Shown here one piece after another: positions 1-8,700 of a DNA stretch of 64,000 bases. The notes under the pieces are model-generated. The model ran no database searches. It worked only from the letters and a program-made list of their open reading frames with translations, and was not told the DNA's origin. Both the position numbers and the translations under genes were made by a program. Each line of letters starts with the position of its first letter. The stretch's first letter is position 1. This DNA comes from Halomonas sp. TD01 (GTDB taxonomy: Bacteria; Pseudomonadota; Gammaproteobacteria; Pseudomonadales; Halomonadaceae), in the NCBI RefSeq assembly GCF_923868895.1, contig NZ_OV350343.1, positions 3,782,001 through 3,846,000 on the forward strand, in the 5' to 3' direction.

Positions 1-232
1 AAAGCGCTACCCATAAACTAAGTAGTAACAACGCAGTGATGGGAACAGGCGACGCTATAAAACTTAATAGCAGCGCGCTTAACGCCAGCACGCTGCCAAT
101 TAATAAACCTACCAACGGATAGGCGCGGATTGCCCACCGACGGGTGGCAGGTGTCCATGGGCAGGCAACAGGAATCGGAATTCGGGTTAGAAATTGTAGC
201 GCGAGCATCAGGCCGAACAGCGCATCTTTCAT
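1..232 (-). CDS. cobS: Adenosylcobinamide-GDP ribazoletransferase, 5' part (cut by window edge)
   Basis: CobS joins adenosylcobinamide-GDP to alpha-ribazole at the inner membrane, the last step in assembling the cobalamin nucleotide loop. Only the first 77 codons are inside the window. The translation starts MKDALFGLMLALQFLTRIPI and continues through a WTPATRRWAIRAYPLVG stretch, the typical CobS N-terminus, followed by a hydrophobic membrane segment. The ATG at 232-230 overlaps the cobU stop as ATGA, so the two are translationally coupled. It is the last visible gene of the minus-strand cobalamin operon. The rest of the gene lies to the left of the window. Confidence 0.88.
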   Translation of the reverse strand, partial: MKDALFGLMLALQFLTRIPIPVACPWTPATRRWAIRAYPLVGLLIGSVLALSALLLSFIASPVPITALLLLSLWVAL

Positions 233-762
233 CGTTTCCACTCCATGGCACAGCCCGCAATGACTTCAAGCACTGAGTCAGCTTCCGCCGCTAACCAACG
301 GTGCAGGCACTGGATAAACTCAACGTAGCGCCAAGTAGCCGGCTGATCAGGAATCAGCTCTTCGTTGAGATCGTTCGACACAATTACTAATGTCAGCCCC
401 CGTGCTTGTGCATCACGTAGGCAGCGAGCCAGCAGCGCCAGGCCTTGCTCATCACTGAATTCTTCATTTGGCTCAGCGCCAAACAGCACTTGTCCTGCCC
501 AGAGAGTTAAACAATCGAGCAGCACCGCGTGGTGATCGGGTACTTGGGCAATGGCTTGGTCAATCGCAAGTGGCGTCTCTAGCGTTACCCATTGGCCTTC
601 CCGGCGTGCCTGATGGCGAGATACTCGGTCGGCCATTTCTGCGTCGTAAACACGGGCGGTGGCAATGTAATAGCAGTTGGCGTCACCCGCCGCACTGAGC
701 ACACGCTGCTCCGCTACTTGGCTTTTTCCAGAGCGAGCCCCCCCACTAACAAAGACAATCAT
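229..762 (-). CDS. cobU: Bifunctional adenosylcobinamide kinase / guanylyltransferase
   Basis: CobU (CobP) phosphorylates adenosylcobinamide and then attaches GMP to give adenosylcobinamide-GDP, the substrate of CobS. The 177-residue protein has the family's usual length. A P-loop GGARSGKS lies at residues 7-14. An RHQARR segment around residue 50 contains the His that is guanylylated in characterised CobU proteins. A VLLDCLTLW strand follows near residue 100. The start has an upstream AAAGG. The gene overlaps the preceding decarboxylase gene by 17 bases and the following cobS by 4 bases, as expected in a tight operon. The assignment is secure by motif and neighbourhood. Confidence 0.95.
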   Translation of the reverse strand: MIVFVSGGARSGKSQVAEQRVLSAAGDANCYYIATARVYDAEMADRVSRHQARREGQWVTLETPLAIDQAIAQVPDHHAVLLDCLTLWAGQVLFGAEPNEEFSDEQGLALLARCLRDAQARGLTLVIVSNDLNEELIPDQPATWRYVEFIQCLHRWLAAEADSVLEVIAGCAMEWKR

Positions 763-1861
763 GCAACACCTTTAGCAATCGGTTATTTGCCGACTCATCA
801 CGCAGTGCCAAGCGTAACCAACTGCCCTCAAGCCCCTTAAAACTATGGGTATGTCTCGCCAATAGTCCTTTATAAAGCATGCGTTCAAAAAGGTCTGCGC
901 TGGTCACGCCGTGTTCACGCTGTAAAACACCAGGCCGCACAAGAAAAAAGCAGCTATGACTAGGCACCACCTCAAGCCCTAGCGTTTGCAACGCCTTGCC
1001 CATACGTGGCTGCTCACTGGCCAGCCACTGCTGGGTGAGCCGTGCAAATTCACTATCCGCTAACAGCGGCGCCACCAGTTCGGCGGCAAGGTGGTTCACA
1101 CTCCAGGGCGGCTGGTGGTGGCTCATGGTGGCTACTATGTTTTCCGAAGCCAGCACGTAGCCTAGGCGCAATCCAGGCAAGGTATAAAACTTAGTCATTG
1201 AGCGTAGCAGCACTAAATGACAGTAACGCTTAAGCAGCGGCGTCAACAACTCAACGTCTATCGATAGGTCGATAAACGCTTCATCAACCACCACCTGGGT
1301 ACCGGTTGTCTGCGTATGCGCTAGTAGCGTCTCTACTGCGTCAATGGGTATCAGCGTGCCAGTCGGGTTATTCGGGCGGCACAGAAACACCACGTCGGCG
1401 CTTGCCGCTTTCTCTAGCAGGTCAGCCACCTCACAAGCAAAATGCGGCGCGGGCAACACGTGCTCGGTTGTTTCAAGGCGGTGGGCAGAACAGGCTCTGG
1501 CGTATTCACCAAAGCTGGGAGCCAGTAATAAGGCTCGGCCACCGGCATGCAGCGCCGCGGCAAGAAAAATGGCTTCCGCCCCACCATTGGTCAGCAGTAC
1601 TTGTGCTGGCTGAACACCGTTGTGCGCCGCAATGGCCTGCCGGGCTGCAGCGTAGTCTGGCGAGGGGTAGCGGCTAAGCCCACCAAACCGCGCTACCAGC
1701 CAGCTTGCTACCCACTCGGGCGGCCCAAGCGGGTTAAGGTTAGCGCTCACATCGTCAACCATATGGTCGGCAGGTAATCCAAAACGCTTCAGCAGCGACG
1801 CAGCCTGGCCACCATGGCTTGGCCAATCAGCCGCCTCGTAAACAGTGGTTTGACGACTCAT
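746..1861 (-). CDS. cobD: Threonine-phosphate decarboxylase (aminotransferase fold)
   Basis: This PLP enzyme decarboxylates L-threonine-O-3-phosphate to (R)-1-amino-2-propanol phosphate, the linker of the cobalamin nucleotide loop. It is called CobD in Salmonella and CobC in the Pseudomonas naming. Visible landmarks are a GGQAASLL N-terminus, LLTNGGAEAIFL, FLCRPNNPTGTL and the PLP-lysine region SMTKFYTLPGLRLGYVLA. I place the start at 1861 (MSRQTTVYEA, 371 residues) because this ATG overlaps the cbiB stop as ATGA and has GAGGGG nine bases upstream. A frame open to 1951 would run deep into cbiB. An ATG at 1867 is the alternative. The family resembles histidinol-phosphate aminotransferase, but the operon context decides the role. 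Confidence 0.92.
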   Translation of the reverse strand: MSRQTTVYEAADWPSHGGQAASLLKRFGLPADHMVDDVSANLNPLGPPEWVASWLVARFGGLSRYPSPDYAAARQAIAAHNGVQPAQVLLTNGGAEAIFLAAALHAGGRALLLAPSFGEYARACSAHRLETTEHVLPAPHFACEVADLLEKAASADVVFLCRPNNPTGTLIPIDAVETLLAHTQTTGTQVVVDEAFIDLSIDVELLTPLLKRYCHLVLLRSMTKFYTLPGLRLGYVLASENIVATMSHHQPPWSVNHLAAELVAPLLADSEFARLTQQWLASEQPRMGKALQTLGLEVVPSHSCFFLVRPGVLQREHGVTSADLFERMLYKGLLARHTHSFKGLEGSWLRLALRDESANNRLLKVLHDCLC

Positions 1862-2871
1862 AACCATACGCCCCTCGCGCCTGCCGACCCCATTAATACG
1901 CCCGCTAATACACTCATCAACACGGCCATTAACAAGAAAAACAGCAGCCAAGCACCGTGCATCAATTTAATCGTGACGTTGATATGCGAAAACGTCAGTG
2001 TTTCCAGCGGGGAGCCAAGGGTTGCTCGATGGGAAACCGCGCCCTGATAAACATTGGTGCCGCCCAGTTGCACACCCAACAGATTCGCGACCATGGCTTC
2101 TGGCCACCCCGCATTAGGGCTTGGGTGACGGGGCGCTTCGCGGCAGGTAGCCGTAATGGCTCGACGCCAATATAGCGCCGACGAGTGCCAGCTGATCAGC
2201 ACCCCGGCAGCCCACAAACAGAGCGCGGTCAGCCTTGCGGGCAGCCAGTTAGCCATATCATCGAGCTTCGCCGAGGCATAACCGAAGTCGCTGTAACGTT
2301 TGTTTTGGTAGCCCACCATGGAGTCCAGCGTGTTGATTGCTTTATAAGCCAGCGCCAGCGGCGCACCGCCGATAAGAGCGAAGAAAAGCGGCGAGGTGAT
2401 GCCGTCCACCGTATTTTCTGCAATGGTTTCCACCGCACCGCGGGTAATTTCCGCTTCATCCAGTTGCTCGGTATCACGCCCCACCACCATGGCAAGTGCA
2501 TTTCGCGCCGATGCAAAATCACCGTTAGCCAGCGGCACGGCAATGGCGCGCCCCGCTTCAGCCAAGCCTTTTATGGCCAGCGTTGTCGCCAGCAGCCATA
2601 GCTCGGCAGCTAGCCCAAGCCAAGGATGCACCCAAGTCAGTACCACCAAACTCAGCCAAGCAAGGCTAAACGTGCCCAGCACAATGGTTGCAGTGAGTAA
2701 AAAGCCCAGGAGCCGACGGCGCTTATCACTTCCCTGGTTCCAGCGCTGCTCAAGTGCGCTGATGGCACGTCCTATTATTACCACGGGGTGCGGTAGCGAG
2801 CGGGGGTCGCCAACGACTAAATCAATGACAATCGCAATCGCTACTAAAACGACAGACGCTAACCCTAGCAT
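1858..2871 (-). CDS. cbiB: Adenosylcobinamide-phosphate synthase CbiB
   Basis: CbiB is an integral membrane enzyme that attaches aminopropanol (phosphate) to adenosylcobyric acid. The 337-residue product begins with a hydrophobic segment, then the family signature VVGDPRSLPHPVVIIGRAI. The middle holds GAVETIAENTVDGITSPLFFALIGGAPLALAYKAINTLDS (given here only as a landmark at about residues 145-185), the most conserved CbiB region. About five membrane segments are apparent. It overlaps cbiZ by seven bases and the decarboxylase gene by four. Naming is unambiguous in the Cbi scheme; the same protein is CobD in the Pseudomonas scheme. Confidence 0.95.
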   Translation of the reverse strand: MLGLASVVLVAIAIVIDLVVGDPRSLPHPVVIIGRAISALEQRWNQGSDKRRRLLGFLLTATIVLGTFSLAWLSLVVLTWVHPWLGLAAELWLLATTLAIKGLAEAGRAIAVPLANGDFASARNALAMVVGRDTEQLDEAEITRGAVETIAENTVDGITSPLFFALIGGAPLALAYKAINTLDSMVGYQNKRYSDFGYASAKLDDMANWLPARLTALCLWAAGVLISWHSSALYWRRAITATCREAPRHPSPNAGWPEAMVANLLGVQLGGTNVYQGAVSHRATLGSPLETLTFSHINVTIKLMHGAWLLFFLLMAVLMSVLAGVLMGSAGARGVWL

Positions 2872-3578
2872 GGTGAAGCCTGCTGCGATTTCGTCAGCGA
2901 CCCCAACGTCGCCTGATAAACTGCTTGGCCAATCGCCCGCCCAATAGCAGTGCCAGAGCCTGCATAAGGTGTTGGATCGCCACGCTGCGTAGCGGCGATA
3001 GACAGGCTATCGGTTGATGTGCCGGTGGCGGGCGTTCCGCTGAATGGGTCGATAACGCCTACTTTTCTCAGCGCCTGAACTTTCGCTTCCGTTGCCGAGA
3101 GAGAGGCATTAACCAGCGCACCCTCAGTTAAATAAGCATCTAAAAAAAGAAACGTATTAATAGTGCCCACCTTTGGTGTGCTTCGCAGCTCTAAACGAGG
3201 GTCTGAATCGCTTGAAACGCTAATATCCACCGCGTTGCCAACGCCTGCCGTAACCACCGCGAGCACGCCATTGGGTGTTTCAGCCAACGGTACGCTGACG
3301 GCACAAACGCTGTGCAGACGCACTGCAGTCATCATCGCAACAGCGGATAGCGGTAGCCGCTGATTTGCCAGCCAACGTAGCAGGTCGTCTTTTGGGTGAT
3401 GGCCGTCGTAGTCTTTATCGACGTGGAAATTTGCGAAGTGTTGGCGATGACCAAACCCGCCCCCCACAAGCGCGCTACTCAGGGTATACAGTGGCTCAGC
3501 AGCAGACACCACCAAGCAGTGTTCGCTTTGCGACCACATTAGCGGCTGGCTAAATGAAAGCGTATCAATCTCGCTCAT
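2865..3578 (-). CDS. cbiZ: Adenosylcobinamide amidohydrolase (CbiZ family)
   Basis: CbiZ enzymes cut the aminopropanol linker from adenosylcobinamide or from unusable corrinoids to release adenosylcobyric acid, which CbiB then rebuilds. The 237-residue protein shows the family segments MTAVRLHS, VVTAGVGNAVDIS, GTINTFLFLDAYLTEGALVN and a C-terminal GTPATGTSTDSLSIAAT. It sits directly between cobT and cbiB and overlaps both, which fits a corrinoid remodelling and salvage role. The stop (2865-2867) lies just inside cbiB. Function is known for the family; substrate choice in this organism is inference. Confidence 0.88.
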   Translation of the reverse strand: MSEIDTLSFSQPLMWSQSEHCLVVSAAEPLYTLSSALVGGGFGHRQHFANFHVDKDYDGHHPKDDLLRWLANQRLPLSAVAMMTAVRLHSVCAVSVPLAETPNGVLAVVTAGVGNAVDISVSSDSDPRLELRSTPKVGTINTFLFLDAYLTEGALVNASLSATEAKVQALRKVGVIDPFSGTPATGTSTDSLSIAATQRGDPTPYAGSGTAIGRAIGQAVYQATLGSLTKSQQASPC

Positions 3579-4624
3579 GGGGCAGCATTATCACTAATGC
3601 CCGCATCAGCAAAGGTGGCCATTTCACTGAGCATCGCGGCGGCGGCTCGCAATAAAGGAAATGCCAACGCCGCGCCACTGCCTTCTCCCAGGCGCATTCC
3701 CAGGGCTAGCAGCGGCGACGCATCAAGCGCCTCAAGGGCCGTGGTATGGCCAGGCTCTTCAGAACGATGTCCAAAAATCAAATAACCGCGCACCGCCGGA
3801 CATAAACGGCAGGCCGTCAGGGCAGCAACCGTAGCAATAAAGCCATCCACAATGGCCGGCAAGCGATTGGCCGCCGTGGCTAAATAAGCACCTGTCATGG
3901 CGGCGATCTCTAACCCGCCTAGCTTGCTTAACACCTCCATGGGGTCTTCGGCATTAGCTTGGCGTGCGCTTAGCGCCCGCTCGATCACCGCTACTTTATG
4001 AGCCTGCTGGTCGCTACTAATACCGGTGCCAGCGCCCACTAACTGGGCCACTGGTTTACCTGTCAGTGCCGCCAGCATGGCGCTGCTTGACGTGGTATTA
4101 GCAATGCCCATTTCACCAACAATAATGCATTTCGCGCCCGCCTGAACGGCTCGCTCAACGGCTTCGCAGCCTACCTGTAACGCAGCCAGCGCTTCGTCAC
4201 GGCTCATGGCATCTTCAAGCACCATATTGGCGGTGCCCGCGCGCACTTTGGCATCAATCACGCCAGGCATTGCCAGCGGTGACGCAACACCAACATCCAC
4301 AACCTCAACCTGGGCACCAATTTGTCTGGCAAAGACGTTGATCGCCGCCCCGCCATGGGCAAAGTTAGCCACCATTTGCGCCGTCACTTCTTGTGGAAAG
4401 GCCGAAACGCCCTCTTCAGCAACCCCGTGATCAGCAGCAAAGACAATGATCGCCGGTGGCGTGATGCTTGGCTGACATTCACCAGTGATCTCACTAAGCG
4501 TAACGGCCAATGCCTCTAACTGGCCGAGGCTGCCCGGCGGCTTAGTGAGCGTATCAATATAGCGAAGCGTTAATGCGCCAGTGTGGCTATCAAGTGGCGT
4601 GACTTGGTTAACGATGGGATGCAT
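3575..4624 (-). CDS. cobT: Nicotinate-nucleotide--dimethylbenzimidazole phosphoribosyltransferase
   Basis: CobT makes alpha-ribazole phosphate from nicotinate mononucleotide and dimethylbenzimidazole, supplying the lower ligand of cobalamin. The 349-residue product has LTKPPGSLGQLE near the N-terminus, AADHGVAEEGVSAFPQEVT, GEMGIANTTSSSAMLAALTG, GAGTGISSDQQAHK and near the C-terminus LGEGSGAALAFPLL, which carries the Glu equivalent to the catalytic one in Salmonella CobT. It is the first gene of the minus-strand operon and ends in a 4-base ATGA overlap with cbiZ. No cobalamin riboswitch is visible upstream. Confidence 0.96.
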   Translation of the reverse strand: MHPIVNQVTPLDSHTGALTLRYIDTLTKPPGSLGQLEALAVTLSEITGECQPSITPPAIIVFAADHGVAEEGVSAFPQEVTAQMVANFAHGGAAINVFARQIGAQVEVVDVGVASPLAMPGVIDAKVRAGTANMVLEDAMSRDEALAALQVGCEAVERAVQAGAKCIIVGEMGIANTTSSSAMLAALTGKPVAQLVGAGTGISSDQQAHKVAVIERALSARQANAEDPMEVLSKLGGLEIAAMTGAYLATAANRLPAIVDGFIATVAALTACRLCPAVRGYLIFGHRSEEPGHTTALEALDASPLLALGMRLGEGSGAALAFPLLRAAAAMLSEMATFADAGISDNAAP

Positions 4625-4804
4625 AGCAGCTCCAGGGCAGCAATCGAATTCATTTTGCGCCAGATGGTAGCAAAAGCGCGGCTGCTATACTTGCGCTTTA
4701 AGCTGCTTCAACACGCAACAACCCCTTCCGGGGATGGATTGCCCTGTTAGCTGTAATGTTCATAAAAGCATCATCATTTACGACGATAGTTGCTATTAAC
4801 CAGG

Positions 4805-4819
4805 GGTAATAAAACTACA
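4805..4819. promoter_or_regulatory. HexR-like operator, distal, upstream of edd
   Basis: GGTAATAAAACTACA matches the 15-bp palindromic pattern TGTAAT-N3-ATTACA known for HexR in gammaproteobacteria, with G for the first T. It lies 62 bp upstream of a second copy in the same promoter. HexR is a KDPG-responsive regulator of central sugar genes; its gene is not in this window. Confidence 0.55.
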
Positions 4820-4866
4820 AATATGGTTTTTATTGCCGTAAAGTCTCTTATATCGACTCAAAAAGA

Positions 4867-4881
4867 TGTAAAATAACTACA
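4867..4881. promoter_or_regulatory. HexR-like operator, proximal, upstream of edd
   Basis: TGTAAAATAACTACA keeps both TGTA and TACA ends of the HexR palindrome. It ends 36 bp before the chosen edd start at 4918, a position suited to repression. This placement also argues against the earlier TTG at 4885 being the start. Confidence 0.65.
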
Positions 4882-4917
4882 AACTTGACTCACCGTCTCT
4901 ACCATGCAGAGGTCTCT

Positions 4918-6807
4918 ATGCCGAGCTCAACACCCGCTACTTTAAATCCTACCGTTGCTGAGGTTACCCAACGCATTCGTGAGCGCTCTGCTGAGCGGCG
5001 TGCTCTCTATGAGCAACGCATGGCGGACCAGCATAAGCGTGGTGTGCACCGTGCAGAGCTATCCTGCGGTAACCTGGCCCACGGCTTTGCCGCGTGTAGC
5101 CCCCAAGAGAAAGACTCCCTGAAGCTAATGAACAGCGCCAACTTGGGGATCATTTCTTCTTACAACGATATGCTGTCGGCCCACCAGCCGTTTGAAACCT
5201 TTCCGGAAACCATCAAAGCCGCTGCTAGCGCCATGGGCTCAACCGCCCAGTTTGCCGGTGGTGTTCCTGCCATGTGTGATGGGGTTACCCAAGGGCAACC
5301 GGGCATGGAACTGTCGCTGTTTTCCCGCGACGTGATTGCGATGGCTGCTGCGGTTGGGCTTTCACACAACATGTTTGATGCTGCCCTTTATCTGGGCGTG
5401 TGCGACAAGATTATCCCTGGTCTGTTTATCGCAGCGGCACGCTTTGGTCACCTGCCTGCCATGTTCGTACCCGCCGGCCCAATGCCCAGCGGCCTACCGA
5501 ACAAAGAGAAAGCGCGCATCCGTCAGCTATACGCAGAAGGCAAAGTGGGCCGCGAAGAGCTGCTGCAAGCGGAGTCTGACTCCTATCACAGCCCTGGCAC
5601 CTGCACCTTCTACGGCACAGCCAACTCAAACCAGCTGATGATGGAAGTGATGGGTCTTCACCTGCCCGGCACCTCGTTTGTGAACCCAGGCACGGAAATG
5701 CGCGAAGCCTTGACCCGCTACGCGACCGAACAGGCTATTCGCAACACTGAACCTGGCGGCGACTACCGCCCTTTCTATAAGCAGATCGATGAACGCGCCA
5801 TCGTCAACGCGGTGGTAGGTTTATTGGCATCTGGCGGTTCAACCAACCATACGATGCATTTGATTGCCATGGCCGCTGCGTCGGGTATTACGCTGAACTG
5901 GGACGACTTCACAGATCTCTCCGCCGTAACGCCCAGCCTGATGCAGGTATACCCTAACGGCCAAGCAGACATTAACCACTTCCAGGCGGCAGGCGGCATG
6001 AGTTACCTGTTCCGCGAACTGCTGGGTGCTGGCTTACTGCACGGCGATATCCCGACGGTGTTCGGCACCGACCTGACGGCCTACACACAAGAGCCCTTCC
6101 TGGAAAATGGCAAAGTGGTTTGGCGCGAAGGTCCAGAAAGCAGCTTAGATGAAAACGTTTTACGCCCAGTCGCTACCCCCTTCGCAGCGACTGGCGGCCT
6201 AACGGTAATGAAAGGCAACCTGGGACGCGGCGTGATCAAAGTATCCGCCGTTGCCGACGAACATCGTGTAGTAGAAGCACCGGTGAAAATCTTCGCCGAC
6301 CAGAACGAAATGAAGGCTGCGTTTGAGTCTGGCGACTTAGATCGCGATGTCATCGTTGTGGTGCGCTTCCAGGGGCCAAAAGCCAATGGCATGCCGGAAC
6401 TTCACAAACTGACGCCGTTCCTGGGCGTACTGCAGGACCGTGGTTTCAAAGTGGCACTGGTGACCGATGGGCGTATGTCCGGCGCGTCGGGTAAAGTGCC
6501 TGCTGCGATCCATATTAGTCCAGAAGCACTGGACGGCGGCCCGCTATCGAAACTGCGCGACGGCGACATTGTGCGCCTGGACGCCAACGCCGGTACGCTG
6601 GAAGCCAAAGTAGAGGCGGCTACCTGGGCAGATCGCGAACGCGTGGTGGCTAATCTGGACCACTATCACGTAGGCCTGGGCCGCGAACTGTTTAGCGGCT
6701 TCCGCCACTTAGCCATGCGTGGTGAAGAAGGCGCAGGCTCGTTGGGCGGCTTTGAAGCCGACGACCTTGCCCGCCAACAGGACCAGATTCTTCAAGAGGA
6801 TGCCTGA
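4918..6807 (+). CDS. edd: 6-phosphogluconate dehydratase
   Basis: Edd dehydrates 6-phosphogluconate to KDPG, the committing step of the Entner-Doudoroff pathway. It belongs to the IlvD/Edd iron-sulfur dehydratases. The ATG at 4918 has AGAGG six bases upstream and gives 629 residues, slightly longer than the E. coli enzyme. The cluster cysteines are visible in [22 protein letters not shown] and [15 protein letters not shown]. The C-terminal [12 protein letters not shown] motif is typical. It is the first gene of edd-glk-AKR-PfkB, and its TGA overlaps the glk ATG (TGATG). Two HexR-like boxes upstream suggest induction by KDPG. A TTG start at 4885 would put the coding start almost on the operator and is less likely. 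Confidence 0.96.
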   Translation: MPSSTPATLNPTVAEVTQRIRERSAERRALYEQRMADQHKRGVHRAELSCGNLAHGFAACSPQEKDSLKLMNSANLGIISSYNDMLSAHQPFETFPETIKAAASAMGSTAQFAGGVPAMCDGVTQGQPGMELSLFSRDVIAMAAAVGLSHNMFDAALYLGVCDKIIPGLFIAAARFGHLPAMFVPAGPMPSGLPNKEKARIRQLYAEGKVGREELLQAESDSYHSPGTCTFYGTANSNQLMMEVMGLHLPGTSFVNPGTEMREALTRYATEQAIRNTEPGGDYRPFYKQIDERAIVNAVVGLLASGGSTNHTMHLIAMAAASGITLNWDDFTDLSAVTPSLMQVYPNGQADINHFQAAGGMSYLFRELLGAGLLHGDIPTVFGTDLTAYTQEPFLENGKVVWREGPESSLDENVLRPVATPFAATGGLTVMKGNLGRGVIKVSAVADEHRVVEAPVKIFADQNEMKAAFESGDLDRDVIVVVRFQGPKANGMPELHKLTPFLGVLQDRGFKVALVTDGRMSGASGKVPAAIHISPEALDGGPLSKLRDGDIVRLDANAGTLEAKVEAATWADRERVVANLDHYHVGLGRELFSGFRHLAMRGEEGAGSLGGFEADDLARQQDQILQEDA

Positions 6808-7772
6808 TGCGACCGGCATTAATTGGTGATATTGGTGGTACCAATGCACGCCTGGCGCTCGTCACGCCAGGTGAGGTGACGCCCCACGATATTATTAATC
6901 TTCCCTGTGCTGACTACCCTGGTGTTATCGACGCGATTCAGGACTACCTGGAGCGCGTGGGAGCCACCGGGGAAAATGCACCGGTGGAAGCCTGTCTGGC
7001 GTTTGCCTGCCCGGTTCACGCCGAGCGAGTCAAGATGACCAATAATCACTGGGATTTTATGAAAAGCGATGTTCAGCAAACGCTGAATCTGTCGCTATTC
7101 AAAGTGATTAACGACTTTACCGCCCAGGCGCTAGGCGTCCCCCATGTGGACACCGACAATTTGGTAGAAGTGCAAGCGGGTGTGGCTCAGTCTCACTCTA
7201 CCCGCCTAGTGATAGGCCCCGGTACAGGCTTGGGTGTTGCTGGCGTTTTCCCCGGCCAGCATGCTTGGATACCTCTCCCCACTGAAGGCGGTCACGTCAC
7301 GTTTGCCCCCACTGACAGCACCGAGCGTGCACTGCTGGATGTGTTTCTACAACATTACCAACGAGTCAGCGTGGAACGCATTTTATGCGGCCAGGGCCTA
7401 CTGGAGCTGTATCAAGCCCATTGTGCGCTGAACGAGCAAGCGCCTAGCTACACGACGCCAGCAGAGGTTACCCAAGCCGCCAACCAGGGTGACCCTACCG
7501 CCACCGCCACCTTGTTGCGCTTTTTAAAAATCCTCGGCGATGTATGCGGCGACGCGACCCTAACAATGGGAGCCAGGGGCGGCGTTTATCTATGCGGCGG
7601 AATTTTACCGCGCCTGCTGGAGTGGCTACCCAAATCCGAGCTACGCGATAGCTTTGTGAACAAAGGCCGGATGGGCGCTTATAACGCCGATATTCCCGTG
7701 TGGATTGTTACTCACCCGTGGACAGGGCTGCTCGGAGCCGCCGAAGCGCTGCATAACGAAGAAGTCTTTTAA
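6807..7772 (+). CDS. glk: Glucokinase
   Basis: Glk phosphorylates glucose to glucose-6-phosphate with ATP in the cytosol. The 321-residue protein is of the E. coli Glk type: the phosphate-binding motif GDIGGTNARLAL lies at residues 7-18, VINDFTAQALGVP near residue 100, GPGTGLGVAG near 137 and the sugar-binding PTEGGHVTFAPTD near 158. Its ATG overlaps the edd stop. It provides glucose-6-phosphate from intracellular glucose released by the GH13 and GH32 enzymes of this window, feeding zwf. Confidence 0.95.
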   Translation: MRPALIGDIGGTNARLALVTPGEVTPHDIINLPCADYPGVIDAIQDYLERVGATGENAPVEACLAFACPVHAERVKMTNNHWDFMKSDVQQTLNLSLFKVINDFTAQALGVPHVDTDNLVEVQAGVAQSHSTRLVIGPGTGLGVAGVFPGQHAWIPLPTEGGHVTFAPTDSTERALLDVFLQHYQRVSVERILCGQGLLELYQAHCALNEQAPSYTTPAEVTQAANQGDPTATATLLRFLKILGDVCGDATLTMGARGGVYLCGGILPRLLEWLPKSELRDSFVNKGRMGAYNADIPVWIVTHPWTGLLGAAEALHNEEVF

Positions 7773-7788
7773 CTTATTAGGAATATCC

Positions 7789-8658
7789 ATGCCTGCTCAC
7801 ACTTTCGATGTGCCCTTTGTTCTCGGCATGATGCGCCTGCATGAAGCACCTGAGATGCACCAAGCGAATCACCTTGCCGACTGGATCGAAGCCCGCATCG
7901 AGCAGGGGTTGCACTGGTTCGACCATGCCGACATTTACGGGAACGGTGCGTGTGAGACACTGTTTGGCCAAGCGCTGCGCACCCGCCCTAACCTGGCCAA
8001 GCGGCTTCACGTTGTGACCAAAGCCAGCATTGCCAACGATAACCCAGCCCACGGCTCTGGCAAGGTGAAACACTACAACGCCAGCCCGGATTATCTAAGC
8101 CGCGCCATTGACAATGCACTTAACCGCCTTGGCGTCGAACGACTAGATCACTTTTTAATTCATCGCCCTGACTTATTAATGAACGCAGAAGCGACTGGCC
8201 GTACTCTTGATGACGCTATCAATGCAGGCAAAATTGGCGCTGCGGGCATTTCTAACCACTTGCCAAGTCAGTGGCGTAGACTGCAAAACGCCATGCATCA
8301 CCCTTTACGAGCCAACCAAATCGAGCTTTCCATTAGCCATAACGCCCCCCTGTTTGATGGCAGCTTTGATGATCTTTGCGCCGACGGCCATGCGCCAATG
8401 GCCTGGTCACCGCTAGCGGGCGGCACACTAATGCAAGGCGATGTCGGCAACGTTCTTAACCGCGTAGCCCAAGAGCAAAACTACACCCCTAATGCGTTAG
8501 CGCTGGCTTGGTTGCGGTCATTGCCTAGCCGGCCGATTCCCGTAGTAGGCAGTGTAAAGCCTGAGCGTATTGCTGACATGCTCGACGGGCCAGAGACGCT
8601 TTCAAGAGAGACATGGTACGAGCTTTTAGAGGCCGCGCGAGGCTACTGCGTCGCGTAA
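7789..8658 (+). CDS. Aldo/keto reductase, YdhF-like
   Basis: An NAD(P)H-dependent aldo/keto reductase of 289 residues. The catalytic Asp and Tyr are in WFDHADIYGNG, the Lys in VVTKASI and the His in HFLIHRPD. Overall it follows E. coli YdhF from the VLGMMRL start through the IPVVGSVKPERI cofactor region. The ATG at 7789 has TTAGGAA upstream; the open frame begins further back inside glk and is not used. It is the third gene of the edd operon, 16 bp after glk. Its substrate is unknown. Given mgsA elsewhere in the window, reduction of methylglyoxal or a sugar aldehyde is a guess only. Confidence 0.85.
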   Translation: MPAHTFDVPFVLGMMRLHEAPEMHQANHLADWIEARIEQGLHWFDHADIYGNGACETLFGQALRTRPNLAKRLHVVTKASIANDNPAHGSGKVKHYNASPDYLSRAIDNALNRLGVERLDHFLIHRPDLLMNAEATGRTLDDAINAGKIGAAGISNHLPSQWRRLQNAMHHPLRANQIELSISHNAPLFDGSFDDLCADGHAPMAWSPLAGGTLMQGDVGNVLNRVAQEQNYTPNALALAWLRSLPSRPIPVVGSVKPERIADMLDGPETLSRETWYELLEAARGYCVA

Positions 8659-8700
8659 CCCCTTCATCAACATTAATAATATAATGATAAGGAATGACTT

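Larger units (their letters stand above)
4625..4917. other. Divergent intergenic region cobT / edd
   Basis: These 293 bases separate the cobT and edd starts. The edd-proximal part is AT-rich and carries two HexR-like boxes listed separately. A short CCCC-TTCC-GGGG hairpin lies near 4724-4735. I looked on the minus strand for the conserved cobalamin-riboswitch core and found none. No convincing reading frame or RNA gene is present. Confidence 0.6.

Noticed and set aside
2396..2947. A 183-codon plus-strand frame opposite cbiB
   Set aside because: Low-complexity Ser/Ala/Pro translation in the complement of a clear membrane enzyme gene.
4625..4917. Cobalamin riboswitch upstream of cobT
   Set aside because: The conserved core sequences of the B12 element are not recognisable on the minus strand in this gap.
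4885..4917. TTG start of edd at 4885
   Set aside because: It lies three bases after a HexR-like box and lacks a ribosome site; the ATG at 4918 has AGAGG and gives normal length.
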